The notes below the pieces were generated by a model that did no database searches, was not told the origin of the DNA, and was given only the letters and a program-made list of their open reading frames with translations. Positions 43,077 to 52,008 of a DNA stretch of 61,502 nucleotides are shown here, one piece after another. The stretch comes from Cohnella sp. OV330 (lineage in GTDB: Bacteria; Bacillota; Bacilli; Paenibacillales; Paenibacillaceae): NCBI RefSeq assembly GCF_900112065.1, contig NZ_FOKE01000001.1, positions 731,563-793,064 on the forward strand, given 5' to 3'. The first letter of the stretch is position 1; each line of letters starts with the position of its first letter. Made by a program: the position numbers and the translations under genes.

Positions 43077-44573
43077 TTAGATTCGGAAAGGCTGCAACGC
43101 TTCGTTCAGCGGCTTCGTAGCGGCGTACACGTCCCGATAGACGCCGAACAGCTCGCCGTAGCGGCGCGCCCGCGCCTCGTCCGGCACATAAGTTGCCGCG
43201 TGCTTGACGAACGCGTCCGCGCATGCCTCGAGGCTGCCGTACCAACCGGCGCCTGTCGCCGCCAGCATCGCCGCGCCTAGACCCGGTCCCTGCTCGCTCT
43301 CCAGCTGCACGACTTCGGCATCGAATACGTCCGCCTGCATTTGCAGCCAGTCGGCATTTTTCGCGCCGCCTCCGATGGAGACGACCTTGGTCACCGACTT
43401 GCCTGCCCGACGGAAGACGTCGACCGACTCGTTCAGCGAGAACGTGATGCCTTCGAGCACCGCCCGCGCAAAATGCGTCCTCGTGTGCGAGCCGTCCATG
43501 CCGACGAAGCTCGCCCGGATGACCGCATCGGCGTGCGGCGTCCGTTCGCCGACCAGGTACGGCGTGTAGAGCAGTCCGCCGGCTCCCGGCGCGATGTCGC
43601 CGACGCCCGCCAGCAGCCTTTCGTACGGCTCGCCTGCGGCGAACGTATTGCGGAACCAGCTTAAGGAATAGCCCGCCGCGAGCGTCACGCCCATCGCGTA
43701 AAACGCGCCGGGCTTGCCGTGGTTGAAGAAGTGGACCTTGCCCTCATAATCGGCCGAGGCGTCAGGCTCGTGCGTCAGCACGACGCCGGACGTACCGATG
43801 CTGCACAGCGTGAGGCCCGGCTTCAGGATGCCCGCGCCGATCGCGCCGCAGGCATTGTCCGCGCCGCCCGCGAACACGCGCGTCGAGGCCGGCAGGCCCG
43901 TCTCGCGAGCCGCTCCCTCGTCGAGCGTGCCCGTCTGGGCGACCGACTCGACGAGCGGCGGGCAGAACGAAGCCGGAATGCCGAACGCCGCCAGCACCTC
44001 CTGGCTCCAGACGCCGCCCGCGACGTCCAGCATCAGCGTGCCCGCCGCGTCGGACAGATCCATATGCACGGCGCCCGTCAGGCGGTAGCGCACGTAATCC
44101 TTGGGCAGCAAGAACGATTCTGCCTGGTCGTACAGCTCCGGTTCATGCTCGCGCACCCATAGGAGCTTGGGAAGCGTGAAGCCTTCAAGCGCCGGGTTGC
44201 GGGTCAGGCGAAGCAGCGAATCGCCAAGCTTGCGCTCGATCTCGCGGCACTGCTCCGTCGTGCGCGTATCGTTCCAGAGGATCGCCCTGCGCAGCGGCCG
44301 GCGGTTCGCGTCCAGCAGCACGAGGCCGTGCATCTGACCGGAGAAGCTGATGCCGTCGATGCTGCCGCCCGCTGCCGCCGTCTTTTCCCCGAGCTCCTTC
44401 AGGACTTCGACCGTCGCGCGGACCCAATCTTCCGGATCCTGCTCGCTCCAGCCCGAACGCTCGTGGTACAGCGGATATTCGCGGGAGGCCTCGGCAGCCA
44501 CCGCTCCGTCCTGCCCGACGAGGAGCGCCTTGACGGCGCTCGTGCCGAGATCGATGCCGATGACATAGTTCAT
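43077..44573 (-). CDS. xylB: xylulokinase
   Basis: Phosphorylates D-xylulose to xylulose 5-phosphate for the pentose phosphate pathway. The protein is 498 residues with the FGGY-kinase fold: VIGIDLGTSAVKALLV at the N-terminus, FSGQMHGLVLLD substrate loop, GGADNACGAIGAG, and the C-terminal family signature region ISIGGGAKNADWLQMQADV. The start is ATG 44573 with AAGGAG upstream. It follows xylA after 41 bp, one operon, ended by the terminator at 42966. Confidence 0.97.
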   Translation of the reverse strand: MNYVIGIDLGTSAVKALLVGQDGAVAAEASREYPLYHERSGWSEQDPEDWVRATVEVLKELGEKTAAAGGSIDGISFSGQMHGLVLLDANRRPLRRAILWNDTRTTEQCREIERKLGDSLLRLTRNPALEGFTLPKLLWVREHEPELYDQAESFLLPKDYVRYRLTGAVHMDLSDAAGTLMLDVAGGVWSQEVLAAFGIPASFCPPLVESVAQTGTLDEGAARETGLPASTRVFAGGADNACGAIGAGILKPGLTLCSIGTSGVVLTHEPDASADYEGKVHFFNHGKPGAFYAMGVTLAAGYSLSWFRNTFAAGEPYERLLAGVGDIAPGAGGLLYTPYLVGERTPHADAVIRASFVGMDGSHTRTHFARAVLEGITFSLNESVDVFRRAGKSVTKVVSIGGGAKNADWLQMQADVFDAEVVQLESEQGPGLGAAMLAATGAGWYGSLEACADAFVKHAATYVPDEARARRYGELFGVYRDVYAATKPLNEALQPFRI

Positions 44574-44614
44574 GTTGGCCCGTCTCCTTAAGTCTACTTA
44601 TGACTTGATAAGCT

Positions 44615-45934
44615 TTATACGCTGAAAATAACCTCGTTCACGGCTTGGCGAATCTGCTCCAGACGGCCGGAACGGTTTACGATCGGCTTTTGTCCGCTCA
44701 GCACGTAAGATTCAAGCGATGCGAGCGTATGCTTGCCTGCGACGATCTCGGCGCCGATGCCTTCGCCGAAGCTGGCGTAGCGGCCGTCGACGATGCCGTC
44801 CAGCGTCTTGTTCTCGATCAGCTTGGCGGCGGCCTTCAGGCCGTGCGCGAACGAGTCCATGCCCGCGATGTGCGCGAAGAACAGATCGTCGTCCTCGAAG
44901 GAAGTCCGGCGAACCTTGGCGTCGAAGTTCACGCCGCCTTTGCCGATGCCGCCTTCGTTTTTGAGGATTTCGAACATGGCCAGCGTCGTCGAGTACAGAT
45001 CGGTCGGGAACTCATCCGTGTCCCAGCCGAGCAGGTAGTCGCCTTGGTTGGCGTCGATCGAGCCGAGCGCGCCGTCCAGGCGAGCGACGCGGAGCTCGTG
45101 CTCGAACGTGTGGCCGGCCAGCGTCGCGTGGTTCGCTTCGATGTTCAGCTTGAAGTGATCCTTCAAGCCGTACTTGCGCAGGAAGCTGAGCGTCGTCGCG
45201 GAGTCGAAGTCGTACTGGTGCTTGGTCGGCTCCTTCGGCTTCGGCTCGATGAGGAATTGCGCGCCGAACCCGATCTCCTTGGCGTAGTCGACGGCCATGT
45301 GCAGCATGCGGGCCAGGTTGTCCAGCTCGAGGCCCATGTCCGTGTTCAGCAGCGACTCGTAGCCTTCGCGGCCGCCCCAGAAGACGTAGTTCTCGCCGTT
45401 CAGCTCCTTGCCGACTTCGAGCATTTTCTTGATCGTCGCCGCGGAGTACGCGAACACTTCCGCATTGTTGCTCGTCGCGGCGCCGAATACGTAGCGCGGG
45501 TTCGTGAACAGGTTGGCGGTGTTCCAGAGCAGCTTTTTGCCGGTGGACTGTTGGAACTCCTTCAGCTTCGCGACGATGATGTCGATGTTCTTGTTCGTTT
45601 CGGCGAGCGTAGCGCCTTCAGGCGCGATGTCGGCGTCGTGGAATGCGTAGAACGGCACGCCCAGCTTCTCGAGCAGCTCGAAGTTCGCTTCGACGCGAAC
45701 CTTGGCTCTATCGAGCGGGGAGAGCGAATCCCAGCTGCGAACCGCCGTGCCGGCGCCGAACGGATCGGCGCCGTTGGCGTTGAACGTATGCCAATAAGCG
45801 ACGGCGAAGCGCAGGTGCTCCTCCATCGTCTTGCCGAGGACGACCTCGCTGGCGTTATAGTGTTTGAATGCGAACGGATTGTCGGATTTGCGGCCTTCGT
45901 ACTTGATCTGCGGCACATTCGAAAACAGGCTCAT
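44615..45934 (-). CDS. xylA: xylose isomerase
   Basis: Converts D-xylose to D-xylulose. The protein is 439 residues, class II length. Signatures are [10 protein letters not shown] (catalytic His), [33 protein letters not shown] (metal ligands) and [24 protein letters not shown] 45934 after AAGGAGG (spacing about 12) is preferred; the frame opens further upstream to 46003, within the operator region, and is not coding. It is controlled by the XylR operator at 46007-46039. Confidence 0.98.
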   Translation of the reverse strand: MSLFSNVPQIKYEGRKSDNPFAFKHYNASEVVLGKTMEEHLRFAVAYWHTFNANGADPFGAGTAVRSWDSLSPLDRAKVRVEANFELLEKLGVPFYAFHDADIAPEGATLAETNKNIDIIVAKLKEFQQSTGKKLLWNTANLFTNPRYVFGAATSNNAEVFAYSAATIKKMLEVGKELNGENYVFWGGREGYESLLNTDMGLELDNLARMLHMAVDYAKEIGFGAQFLIEPKPKEPTKHQYDFDSATTLSFLRKYGLKDHFKLNIEANHATLAGHTFEHELRVARLDGALGSIDANQGDYLLGWDTDEFPTDLYSTTLAMFEILKNEGGIGKGGVNFDAKVRRTSFEDDDLFFAHIAGMDSFAHGLKAAAKLIENKTLDGIVDGRYASFGEGIGAEIVAGKHTLASLESYVLSGQKPIVNRSGRLEQIRQAVNEVIFSV

Positions 45935-45993
45935 AATAACGGAATGCCTCCTTAAGGATGTAGGGTTATTGAATTCGGTTACAAGCTGAATTA

Positions 45994-46050
45994 AGCATAG
46001 CATCCGAAACTTAGTTTGTCTATTGGCTAAACTAAGTTTTATGCTATGAT
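45994..46050. promoter_or_regulatory. divergent xylA / xylR promoters sharing the operator
   Basis: Minus strand, xylA: TAGACA (46017-46022), 17 bp, TATGCT (45994-45999). Plus strand, xylR: TTGGCT (46023-46028), 16 bp, TATGAT (46045-46050). The two -35 boxes abut and lie inside the operator, so one bound repressor should block both. Confidence 0.75.
46007..46039. promoter_or_regulatory. XylR operator
   Basis: Perfect 11-bp inverted arms AAACTTAGTTT (46007-46017) and AAACTAAGTTT (46029-46039) separated by 11 bp. It matches the TTAGTTTGT-type XylR operator of Bacillales and lies between the divergent xylA and xylR starts. Confidence 0.9.
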
Positions 46051-46123
46051 GTCGTTAACGATTAATGGGACGAAAGAACGAACCGAATGAACCCACGCCC
46101 CGCGCGAAGGAGCCGCATCCAGC

Positions 46124-47290
46124 ATGAAGACCCCGACCGGAGATCAAGCGCTTATCAAAAGAATGAATACCGCCATCGTGCTCGAATCGGTTCTGCAGGG
46201 CGCTCCGCTCTCCCGAGCGGATATTTCCGCGCTCACGGGCCTGAACAAGGCGACCGTATCCAGCCTTGTACAGGATCTGATCGACAGCGGCCTGGTCCGC
46301 GAGATCGGAACGGGTCAATCCAGCGGCGGGCGCAAGCCGGTCCTGCTCGAATTCGTGGCGGAGTCGGGCTACGCCGTCGGCGTCGATCTCGGCGTCAACT
46401 ACGTGCGCGGCGTGCTGACGGATCTACGGGGCGGCGTCGCGGTCGAACGTACGGCGCGGCTGGCCAAGACGTCACCGGATGAAGTATTCGGCATTTTGCG
46501 GCCCTTTATCCAATCGCTCGTCGACGAGGCGCCCGAAAGCGCGTTCGGCGTCGTCGGCATCGGCGTCGGCGTACCGGGGCTCGTAGACCGCGGCGGCGCC
46601 GTGCTGTACGCGCCCAATCTCGGCTGGCGGGACGTGCCGCTGCAGGATGCGCTGAACCGCGCGTTCGGCATTCCCGTCCTCATCGACAACGAAGCGAACG
46701 TCGGCGCAATCGGCGAGCGCAAGTTCGGCAGCGGCCGCGGCATTGGCAGCATGATCTACGTGAGCGTCGGCATGGGCATCGGGACCGGGCTTATTTTGCA
46801 AAAGGAGCTCTATAAGGGGGCGGCGGGCTTTTCGGGGGAACTCGGGCATCTGTCCATCGAAGCCAGCGGCCCGCCGTGCCGCTGCGGCAACCGCGGCTGC
46901 TGGGAGTTGTACGCCTCGGAGCAGGCGCTGCTCGCCCGCGCGGCGGAGGCGGGGATCGGCGAGGGCACGTTGGACAGCCTGCTCGCGCTTGCCGAAGGCG
47001 GCGACGAACAGGCGCGCGCGCTGTTCGCCGGCATCGGCGAGTCGCTAGGCGTCGGCGTCGCCAATATCGTTAACGTCTTTAATCCTGAAGCCGTCGTCAT
47101 CGGCAACACGATGAGCCGCGCCCGGCCCTGGCTCGAGGAAGCGATGAGCCGCACGACCGAAGCTCGCGCGCTGAACTTCCACCTGCGCGGCATCCGGCTG
47201 CTCTTCGCCGAGCTCGGCGACCGTTCCGCCGTCATGGGCGCCGCGGAGACCGCGATCGCCGCGTTTTTCAAGCGGCTGCGTTCGGCTTGA
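46124..47290 (+). CDS. xylR: xylose repressor XylR (ROK family)
   Basis: A 388-residue repressor that releases DNA when xylose is bound. The N-terminal winged helix is LSRADISALTGLNKATVSSLVQDLIDSGLV. The ROK sugar-binding domain follows (VGVDLGVNYVRGVLTDLRG; DNEANVGAIGERKFGSG) with the zinc-binding CRCGNRGCWELYAS. The start is ATG 46124 with AAGGAG upstream. It is divergent from xylAB. A 16-bp tandem repeat begins at its stop codon. Confidence 0.95.
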   Translation: MKTPTGDQALIKRMNTAIVLESVLQGAPLSRADISALTGLNKATVSSLVQDLIDSGLVREIGTGQSSGGRKPVLLEFVAESGYAVGVDLGVNYVRGVLTDLRGGVAVERTARLAKTSPDEVFGILRPFIQSLVDEAPESAFGVVGIGVGVPGLVDRGGAVLYAPNLGWRDVPLQDALNRAFGIPVLIDNEANVGAIGERKFGSGRGIGSMIYVSVGMGIGTGLILQKELYKGAAGFSGELGHLSIEASGPPCRCGNRGCWELYASEQALLARAAEAGIGEGTLDSLLALAEGGDEQARALFAGIGESLGVGVANIVNVFNPEAVVIGNTMSRARPWLEEAMSRTTEARALNFHLRGIRLLFAELGDRSAVMGAAETAIAAFFKRLRSA

Positions 47291-47328
47291 AGCGCGGGTT
47301 GCTTGAAGCGCAGGTTGCTTGAAGCGCC
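47285..47328. repeat. 16-bp tandem repeat at the xylR stop codon
   Basis: GCTTGAAGCGCGGGTT-type units start at 47285, 47301 and 47317 (period 16, nearly identical, the third partial). The TGA of xylR (47288-47290) lies within the first unit. Confidence 0.85.
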
Positions 47329-47338
47329 GACCCAATAA

Positions 47339-47372
47339 AAACAGACCGTTCCGGGGAGGAAACGGTCTGTTT
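47339..47372 (+). terminator. terminator of xylR
   Basis: AAACAGACCGTT pairs with AACGGTCTGTTT around a GC-rich loop; it lies between convergent genes and could serve both. Confidence 0.8.
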
Positions 47373-47394
47373 GGCGCGGGTTGAGCCGTTAGCG

Positions 47395-47961
47395 TCACGC
47401 CGTGCGATCCGAGCTACGCGCGCTCAATCGCGTTGCCATGCCGAGGAAGGCATTCACGGCGACGCGGATTCGGGTATCGAGCTTTCTGCCGGACTCCGTG
47501 TCCTTGTCGTCGCCCCAAGGCAGGTCGCGCTGGAATCCGGATACGGAGATCCACTCGGGGCAGTTCACGCCGTGCAGCGAGCGGACGATCGAATGCAGCT
47601 GATGCAGCGAGCCGATGCCCACCGCGCCTCCGGCGGAGCTCATGCTGAGTACGGTTTTGCCCTCGAAGTGCGGCTGCCCCAGAAAGTCGAGCGCGTTCTT
47701 GAGCACGCCCGATACCGCGCCGTGGTACTCAGGCGTGGACAGGACGATGGCGTCCGCATCGGAGACTGCTTGCCTGAGCGCCGCCAGGCCCGAATGCCCC
47801 GCGAAGTCTTCATCGGTCGAAAAAAACGGCAGCGGCGTCTGCTTCGGATCGTAAAAGGACACCGTATGTCCTTGCTGCGCGATAACCTCTTCTACATAAC
47901 GCGCCAGACGCGTACTGTTCGAATCCTGCCTGTTGCTTCCTGCGATAATGGCGATGTTCAT
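47395..47961 (-). CDS. NADPH-dependent FMN reductase
   Basis: A 188-residue flavodoxin-like reductase. The FMN phosphate loop is IIAGSNRQDSNSTRLA; the STPEYHGAVSGVLKNALDFL segment and SMSSAGGAVGIGSLHQL are family features. It could reduce azo dyes, chromate or quinones as relatives do; the physiological substrate is unknown. The start is ATG 47961 after AAGG. It stands alone between convergent terminators. Confidence 0.92.
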   Translation of the reverse strand: MNIAIIAGSNRQDSNSTRLARYVEEVIAQQGHTVSFYDPKQTPLPFFSTDEDFAGHSGLAALRQAVSDADAIVLSTPEYHGAVSGVLKNALDFLGQPHFEGKTVLSMSSAGGAVGIGSLHQLHSIVRSLHGVNCPEWISVSGFQRDLPWGDDKDTESGRKLDTRIRVAVNAFLGMATRLSARSSDRTA

Positions 47962-48052
47962 ACTCGATCATCCTTCCGTCTCTTAAGGGATGTCTTCATT
48001 GTAGACTGCTTGCGAGCCGGCCTCGTCGGCGAAAAGACGGAAATGCAGACGC

Positions 48053-48082
48053 AAAAAACTCAGCCAAGGGCTGAGTTTTTTT
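48053..48082 (-). terminator. terminator of the NarL-type two-component operon
   Basis: AAAAAACTCAGCC pairs with GGCTGAGTTTTTT around a short loop. It is symmetrical and could work in both directions. Confidence 0.85.
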
Positions 48083-48116
48083 GCGACTAAAGGATGAGAA
48101 GTCCCATATGGCGACG

Positions 48117-48785
48117 CTAATGTCCGTGCTTCACGGCGAGCAGGGCTGCCTGCGTCCGGTCCGGTACGCCAAGTTTATCCAGGACGTGGCTGACATGCGT
48201 CTTGACCGTTTTCTCCGAGATGTACAAGACGGCGGCGATCTCCTTGTTGTTCTTGCCGGAAGCGAGCAGCTCCAGCACCTCGCGCTCTCGCCTGGTGAGC
48301 TCGCCGAAGGGCGAGGCGACCGACCCGACTGCCGGCAACCGCGAATCAACCGCCGGATGATCCGCAGCCGTCACCAGCTCAAGGAGCTGCCCGGCGATCT
48401 CGGAATGCAGCTCGATCTTGCCTTCGTGCACGCGCCTGATCGCCCGGATCAGATCCTCGGGTTCAACGTCCTTCAACAGGTAGCCGCGCGCGCCGGCGCG
48501 AACGGCCGGCAGTACGTGGTCCTGATCGGCGTAAGACGTCAGCACGATGACCTTCGCCTCCGACCCGTTATCCCGAAGGCGCTCCATCGTAGCGAGTCCG
48601 TCCAGCACCGGCATCTGCAGGTCCATCAGGATGATATCGGGCGCCAGCCGCGCCGCAAGCTCCAGCGTCTCGATGCCGTTCGAGGCTTCGCCTACCAGTT
48701 CAAGGCCGCCCTGGGTGGACAGCATGACATGCAAGCCGCGGCGCACGACGGCATGGTCGTCCGCGAGCAGTATTCGGATACTCAA
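48117..48785 (-). CDS. NarL/LuxR-family response regulator
   Basis: A 222-residue regulator. The receiver domain carries RILLADDHAVVRRGLHV and the phospho-acceptor Asp in ILMDLQMPVLDG; the C-terminal LuxR helix-turn-helix is LTRREREVLELLASGKNNKEIA..SEKTVKTHVSHVLDKLG. The start is TTG 48785, overlapping the kinase stop (TTGA), with AAAGGAG eight bases upstream. It is the partner of the GAF-domain kinase just upstream. The regulated genes are not evident. Confidence 0.94.
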   Translation of the reverse strand: MSIRILLADDHAVVRRGLHVMLSTQGGLELVGEASNGIETLELAARLAPDIILMDLQMPVLDGLATMERLRDNGSEAKVIVLTSYADQDHVLPAVRAGARGYLLKDVEPEDLIRAIRRVHEGKIELHSEIAGQLLELVTAADHPAVDSRLPAVGSVASPFGELTRREREVLELLASGKNNKEIAAVLYISEKTVKTHVSHVLDKLGVPDRTQAALLAVKHGH

Positions 48786-50473
48786 GCTCTGAACTCCTTT
48801 ATCGGCAAGATCGCTTCGACGGTCGTCCCGAGACCGTCTCCGCCGTAAATATGCAGCGTGCCGCCAAACGCCTCGCATCGCTCGCGCATGGTGGCGAGTC
48901 CGATCGAATGCCCGTCTGCCGACACCCCGTTGTCGGCCCCGAGCCTCTGCCCGACATCCATGCCCCGCCCGCCGTCCGCGATTCGCAGCGACACTTCCCC
49001 GCTTCGCAGATCCAGCTCGATCGAGGCTTCGCGTACGCCAGCGTGCTTGACGATGTTGTTCAGCGCCTCTTGTCCGATGCCGCGGAGCGCCTCGTCCATC
49101 CCGTCCGGCAGCCGCCTGCCAGAGCCGGATTGGCGCGTCCGCACGCGCAGTCCGATGCGGCCTGCATAGACCGTAAGCGCCTGCAGCACCCCTTCGTCCA
49201 GGTCGGACGGACGCAGCTGGCGAATGAGCGTACGCATCTCCTTCAGCGCGGTCTGCGAGAGCGTGCGCATGTCGCCCACGTTGTCCCTTGCGGCGTCCAG
49301 CTCTCCGGCGGCCAGCTGCGCCTCCACGCCCTTGGCCGTCATCGAGAGGGAGAACAGCATCTGCGTGACCGAGTCGTGCAGATCCCGGGCAAGCCGGTTG
49401 CGCTCCTCCAAACGGGCGAGCTCCCTGCGGCTCTCCTCATCCCGCTCGGTCACGAAGGCCGCGGCGATCTGCTCGGACAGCGCTTCGAGCACTTCGACGT
49501 CGACCTTGCCCAACTCCGCTCCCGGCAATGAACAGACCAGGATCAGGCCGAACGTATCGTCCGCGTAGGCGAACGGAACGATAAATGCCGCCCGCACCTC
49601 CGGCTCGCCCGGCAGGCTCAATTGCGTGCCGCGAAGCTCGGGCGCGCAGCCGGAGCCCAGACCGTATCTGCGGCTCGCCATGCGGCCGCGGAGCACCTCG
49701 GCCGTATGCGCGGAGAGAACGTCGGACAGCTCCCGCGCGCCGCCACCCCCGCTGCCTGCCTTGAAGACGGCCCGCATGCGCATGTCAGTCCCTTCAAGGC
49801 CGATCATGGCGACGTACGGCCATTCGAAGCGCGTCCCGAGCTCCTCCACGATCCGCGTCGCGAGCGGCGTCCCCGAACGTCCGCCCGCCGCCGCGGCGAT
49901 CGCCCTTCCCAGCTCGCCGAGCTGGGCGAAGTGCGCGGATCGGCGACGCTCCGCTTCGTACAGCTGTACGCGTTCGACGGCGCTGCCGATCTGATACGCG
50001 ACCGATTCGAGCAGCGCCAGCTCCTCGTCGTCGAACCGCGTCTTGCCGGGAGCGGCGACGTTCAGCACGCCGAACTGCCGGGATCCGGCGCGAAGCGGCA
50101 CGGTGGCGTGATGCGTGATGCCCTCCGTATCTCCCGTCGAATCCCTGATCGCCATCTCGATCCGTTTGCAGCTTAAAATGTTAACGGCGCTGGGCAGCTC
50201 ATCTGCCGCGTAACGCTTCAGGCACCAGCAATAATTGCCCTGCATCGGCAGCTTGTCGTCCAGCGACAGCGCCTGCGGCAGCCGTCGATCCGCCGCTAGC
50301 CGGAATCGGCGGGGACCGGATTCGACGTAGATCCAGCCGGTCGTGAGGCCCGTGAGCGCCAGCAGGCTCTCCAGCACCTCGCCGAGCAGCGGCTGCAGCT
50401 CGTTCATTTGGTTGAGCTTCTCTGCGATGGTCTTGAGCGTCATCAGCTCATGAAGATGCGGCTCCTTCGCCAC
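48782..50473 (-). CDS. GAF-domain sensor histidine kinase (NarX/LiaS type)
   Basis: A 563-residue soluble kinase with no membrane segment. Two GAF-like domains (about 20-190 and 200-350) precede HisKA_3 with the phospho-acceptor in LARDLHDSVTQMLFSL and a HATPase domain (IGQEALNNIVKHAGV; IADGGRGMD). No Cys cluster of the NreB or DegS type is evident; a CWC-like NYCWCLKRY near residue 110 could bind metal or sense redox, but this is conjecture. The start is GTG 50473. It is translationally coupled to the regulator. Confidence 0.92.
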   Translation of the reverse strand: MAKEPHLHELMTLKTIAEKLNQMNELQPLLGEVLESLLALTGLTTGWIYVESGPRRFRLAADRRLPQALSLDDKLPMQGNYCWCLKRYAADELPSAVNILSCKRIEMAIRDSTGDTEGITHHATVPLRAGSRQFGVLNVAAPGKTRFDDEELALLESVAYQIGSAVERVQLYEAERRRSAHFAQLGELGRAIAAAAGGRSGTPLATRIVEELGTRFEWPYVAMIGLEGTDMRMRAVFKAGSGGGGARELSDVLSAHTAEVLRGRMASRRYGLGSGCAPELRGTQLSLPGEPEVRAAFIVPFAYADDTFGLILVCSLPGAELGKVDVEVLEALSEQIAAAFVTERDEESRRELARLEERNRLARDLHDSVTQMLFSLSMTAKGVEAQLAAGELDAARDNVGDMRTLSQTALKEMRTLIRQLRPSDLDEGVLQALTVYAGRIGLRVRTRQSGSGRRLPDGMDEALRGIGQEALNNIVKHAGVREASIELDLRSGEVSLRIADGGRGMDVGQRLGADNGVSADGHSIGLATMRERCEAFGGTLHIYGGDGLGTTVEAILPIKEFRA

Positions 50474-50502
50474 GCGAGATCACGCCCCTTCGCTTATTCG
50501 CC

Positions 50503-50558
50503 AAAAGCCGGATATCCGCCCCGCTCCGCGTGCGCGAAGGAGAACCTATCCGGCTTTT
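50503..50558 (-). terminator. terminator of fucU
   Basis: AAAAGCCGGATA pairs with TATCCGGCTTTT around a GC-rich loop of 32 bases. It lies between the fucU stop and the kinase gene. Confidence 0.75.
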
Positions 50559-50583
50559 CGGGTTCGACGTTCCCTTCGACGGC

Positions 50584-51018
50584 CTATTCGGCCGCGATGA
50601 CGCCCTTTTTGAGGATGATGTTGGCGTACAGGGCGCTCTCGCCCGTCGCCACGATCGCGTAAGCTTGCTTCGCCCGCTCGTAAAACGCGAACCGCTCGAC
50701 CTCCTCGAACGGCTCCGTCAGACCGGCCCGATCGCGGATAATCTCGCCATACCGCCCCCAGATCGGCGTCTCGGCCGTATCGCCGGGCACGATCTGCATA
50801 AGGGCGGCCGGCCGCGCCGAGTACTGATCCAGCGGCATCAGCTTCAGAACAGCGTCGAGCAGCTCCGGGACGCCATGGCCGTCGCAGCGCACGAGACGCT
50901 GCGCGTGGCTGGCCGCGGGGAAGTTCCCGTCGCCCAGCACGATCTCGTCGCCATGGCCCATTTCCATCAAAATCTTCAGCAGCTCTGGCGACAATATCGC
51001 CGGAATTCCCTTCAACAA
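50584..51018 (-). CDS. fucU: L-fucose mutarotase (RbsD/FucU family)
   Basis: Interconverts the alpha and beta anomers of L-fucose. The protein is 144 residues. MLKGIPAILSPELLKILMEMGHGDEIVLGDGNFPA is close to the FucU signature (His in MGHGDE), and RFAFYERAKQAYAIVATGE with YANIILKKGV is the C-terminal part. TTG 51018 follows GGGAGG by nine bases. It stands alone: no other fucose or ribose genes are near, and it lies upstream of a NarL-type kinase operon with a terminator between. Confidence 0.93.
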   Translation of the reverse strand: MLKGIPAILSPELLKILMEMGHGDEIVLGDGNFPAASHAQRLVRCDGHGVPELLDAVLKLMPLDQYSARPAALMQIVPGDTAETPIWGRYGEIIRDRAGLTEPFEEVERFAFYERAKQAYAIVATGESALYANIILKKGVIAAE

Positions 51019-51352
51019 TCCAATCGACCTCCCGCCGGCTTCTGCGCATGCGCACGGTCAGAACGCGCGGGTCGCCCGAACCGATGCGGACTTATGCCCC
51101 GGCACGCAGGCCGGAGCCCCCGATTCTGCCGTCTTCTGCCAGTATAACCGAAGCGGTCCGCCTTGTCTTTATTGAGCCGCGTCCGTCAGCGCGTCCGAGA
51201 GCGCCTGAAAAAAATAAAATCGGCCTGATCGCTCAGACCGATAATAACCACGAAATTTTGATGTCGACCGTTCCGCATGCCCCGTATACGCCGACGCCGA
51301 ATCGGGCTTCAGCGGCTTCTAAGGAACGGGGGCGGCGCCGGCACCCGCCGAA
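51019..51352. other. intergenic region without a recognised gene
   Basis: The 334 bp between the Rrf2 gene and fucU hold the Rrf2 terminator and, presumably, the fucU promoter near 51140-51170. The track frames across it are not supported by any start or homology. Confidence 0.6.
51203..51242 (-). terminator. terminator of the Rrf2-family gene
   Basis: On the minus strand ATCGGTCTGA pairs with TCAGGCCGAT (51219-51242) and is followed by TTTATTTTTTT. Confidence 0.8.
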
Positions 51353-51811
51353 TCAGACCTTTTGCCCGAACACCTGCCCGATCATGTCCGCGATCGTGCG
51401 GCCGTCGAGTACCTCCATCATCCTGCGCTCGGTCTCGCGAATGACGTCGCCGAACGCTTCCTTCATGCCCGAACCGAGCGCGGTGCAGTCGTCGGCGCTG
51501 TCCAGCATCCCGCTGTGCAGCGGTTCCGCGATCTCGAGCGCCCGGTACACCTCGCCGAGCGTGATCGCCTCCGGCGGCTTGAGCAGGAAGTATCCGCCTT
51601 CCCTGCCCTCGCGCGCTCCGACGATCTGCGCCCTGGCGAGTCGCGAGAGAATCCGCCGCATAAGCGTCGCCTCCGTGGCGCAATTCCCCGCGATCTCGCC
51701 GCTCGGACAGCGATCGTCCCGGTCGGCGTGATGGGCCAAGTAAACGAGGGACTGCAGCGCGTAACCGAACCATCTCGGCGTCGCCACGCCTCCGCATTTA
51801 TCGATTGCCAT
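51353..51811 (-). CDS. Rrf2-family transcriptional regulator
   Basis: A 152-residue regulator. The winged helix is FGYALQSLVYLAHHADRDDRCPSGEIAGN followed by LMRRILSRLARAQIVGAREGREGGYFLLKPP. The effector part has Cys at DDCTAL but not the three-Cys iron-sulphur cluster of IscR or NsrR; Rrf2 proteins lacking the cluster act as small-molecule sensors. ATG 51811, seven bases after GGAGG, is preferred over the GTG at 51817. The predicted promoter has TATACT at 51849-51854. It stands alone. Confidence 0.92.
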   Translation of the reverse strand: MAIDKCGGVATPRWFGYALQSLVYLAHHADRDDRCPSGEIAGNCATEATLMRRILSRLARAQIVGAREGREGGYFLLKPPEAITLGEVYRALEIAEPLHSGMLDSADDCTALGSGMKEAFGDVIRETERRMMEVLDGRTIADMIGQVFGQKV

Positions 51812-51848
51812 AAACACACCTCCATCCGGCGTACTCGCATATTAACAC

Positions 51849-51878
51849 AGTATAGCGCATCCGAGCATGCCATGTCTC
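51849..51878 (-). promoter_or_regulatory. promoter of the Rrf2-family gene
   Basis: Minus strand GAGACA (51873-51878), 18 bp, TATACT (51849-51854). Autoregulation is common for this family. Confidence 0.55.
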
Positions 51879-52008
51879 TAAAGCAAAGGGATCGCCTGTC
51901 CGGTCGATCCCTTAAGGCCCCGGTTGAAGCGGCCTGGCGTGACTGCGCAATGCGCCATAAGCCGATTTTATCGGCTATCGCTGCCTGCCCTGGGCTCCGC
52001 GTCCAGCC

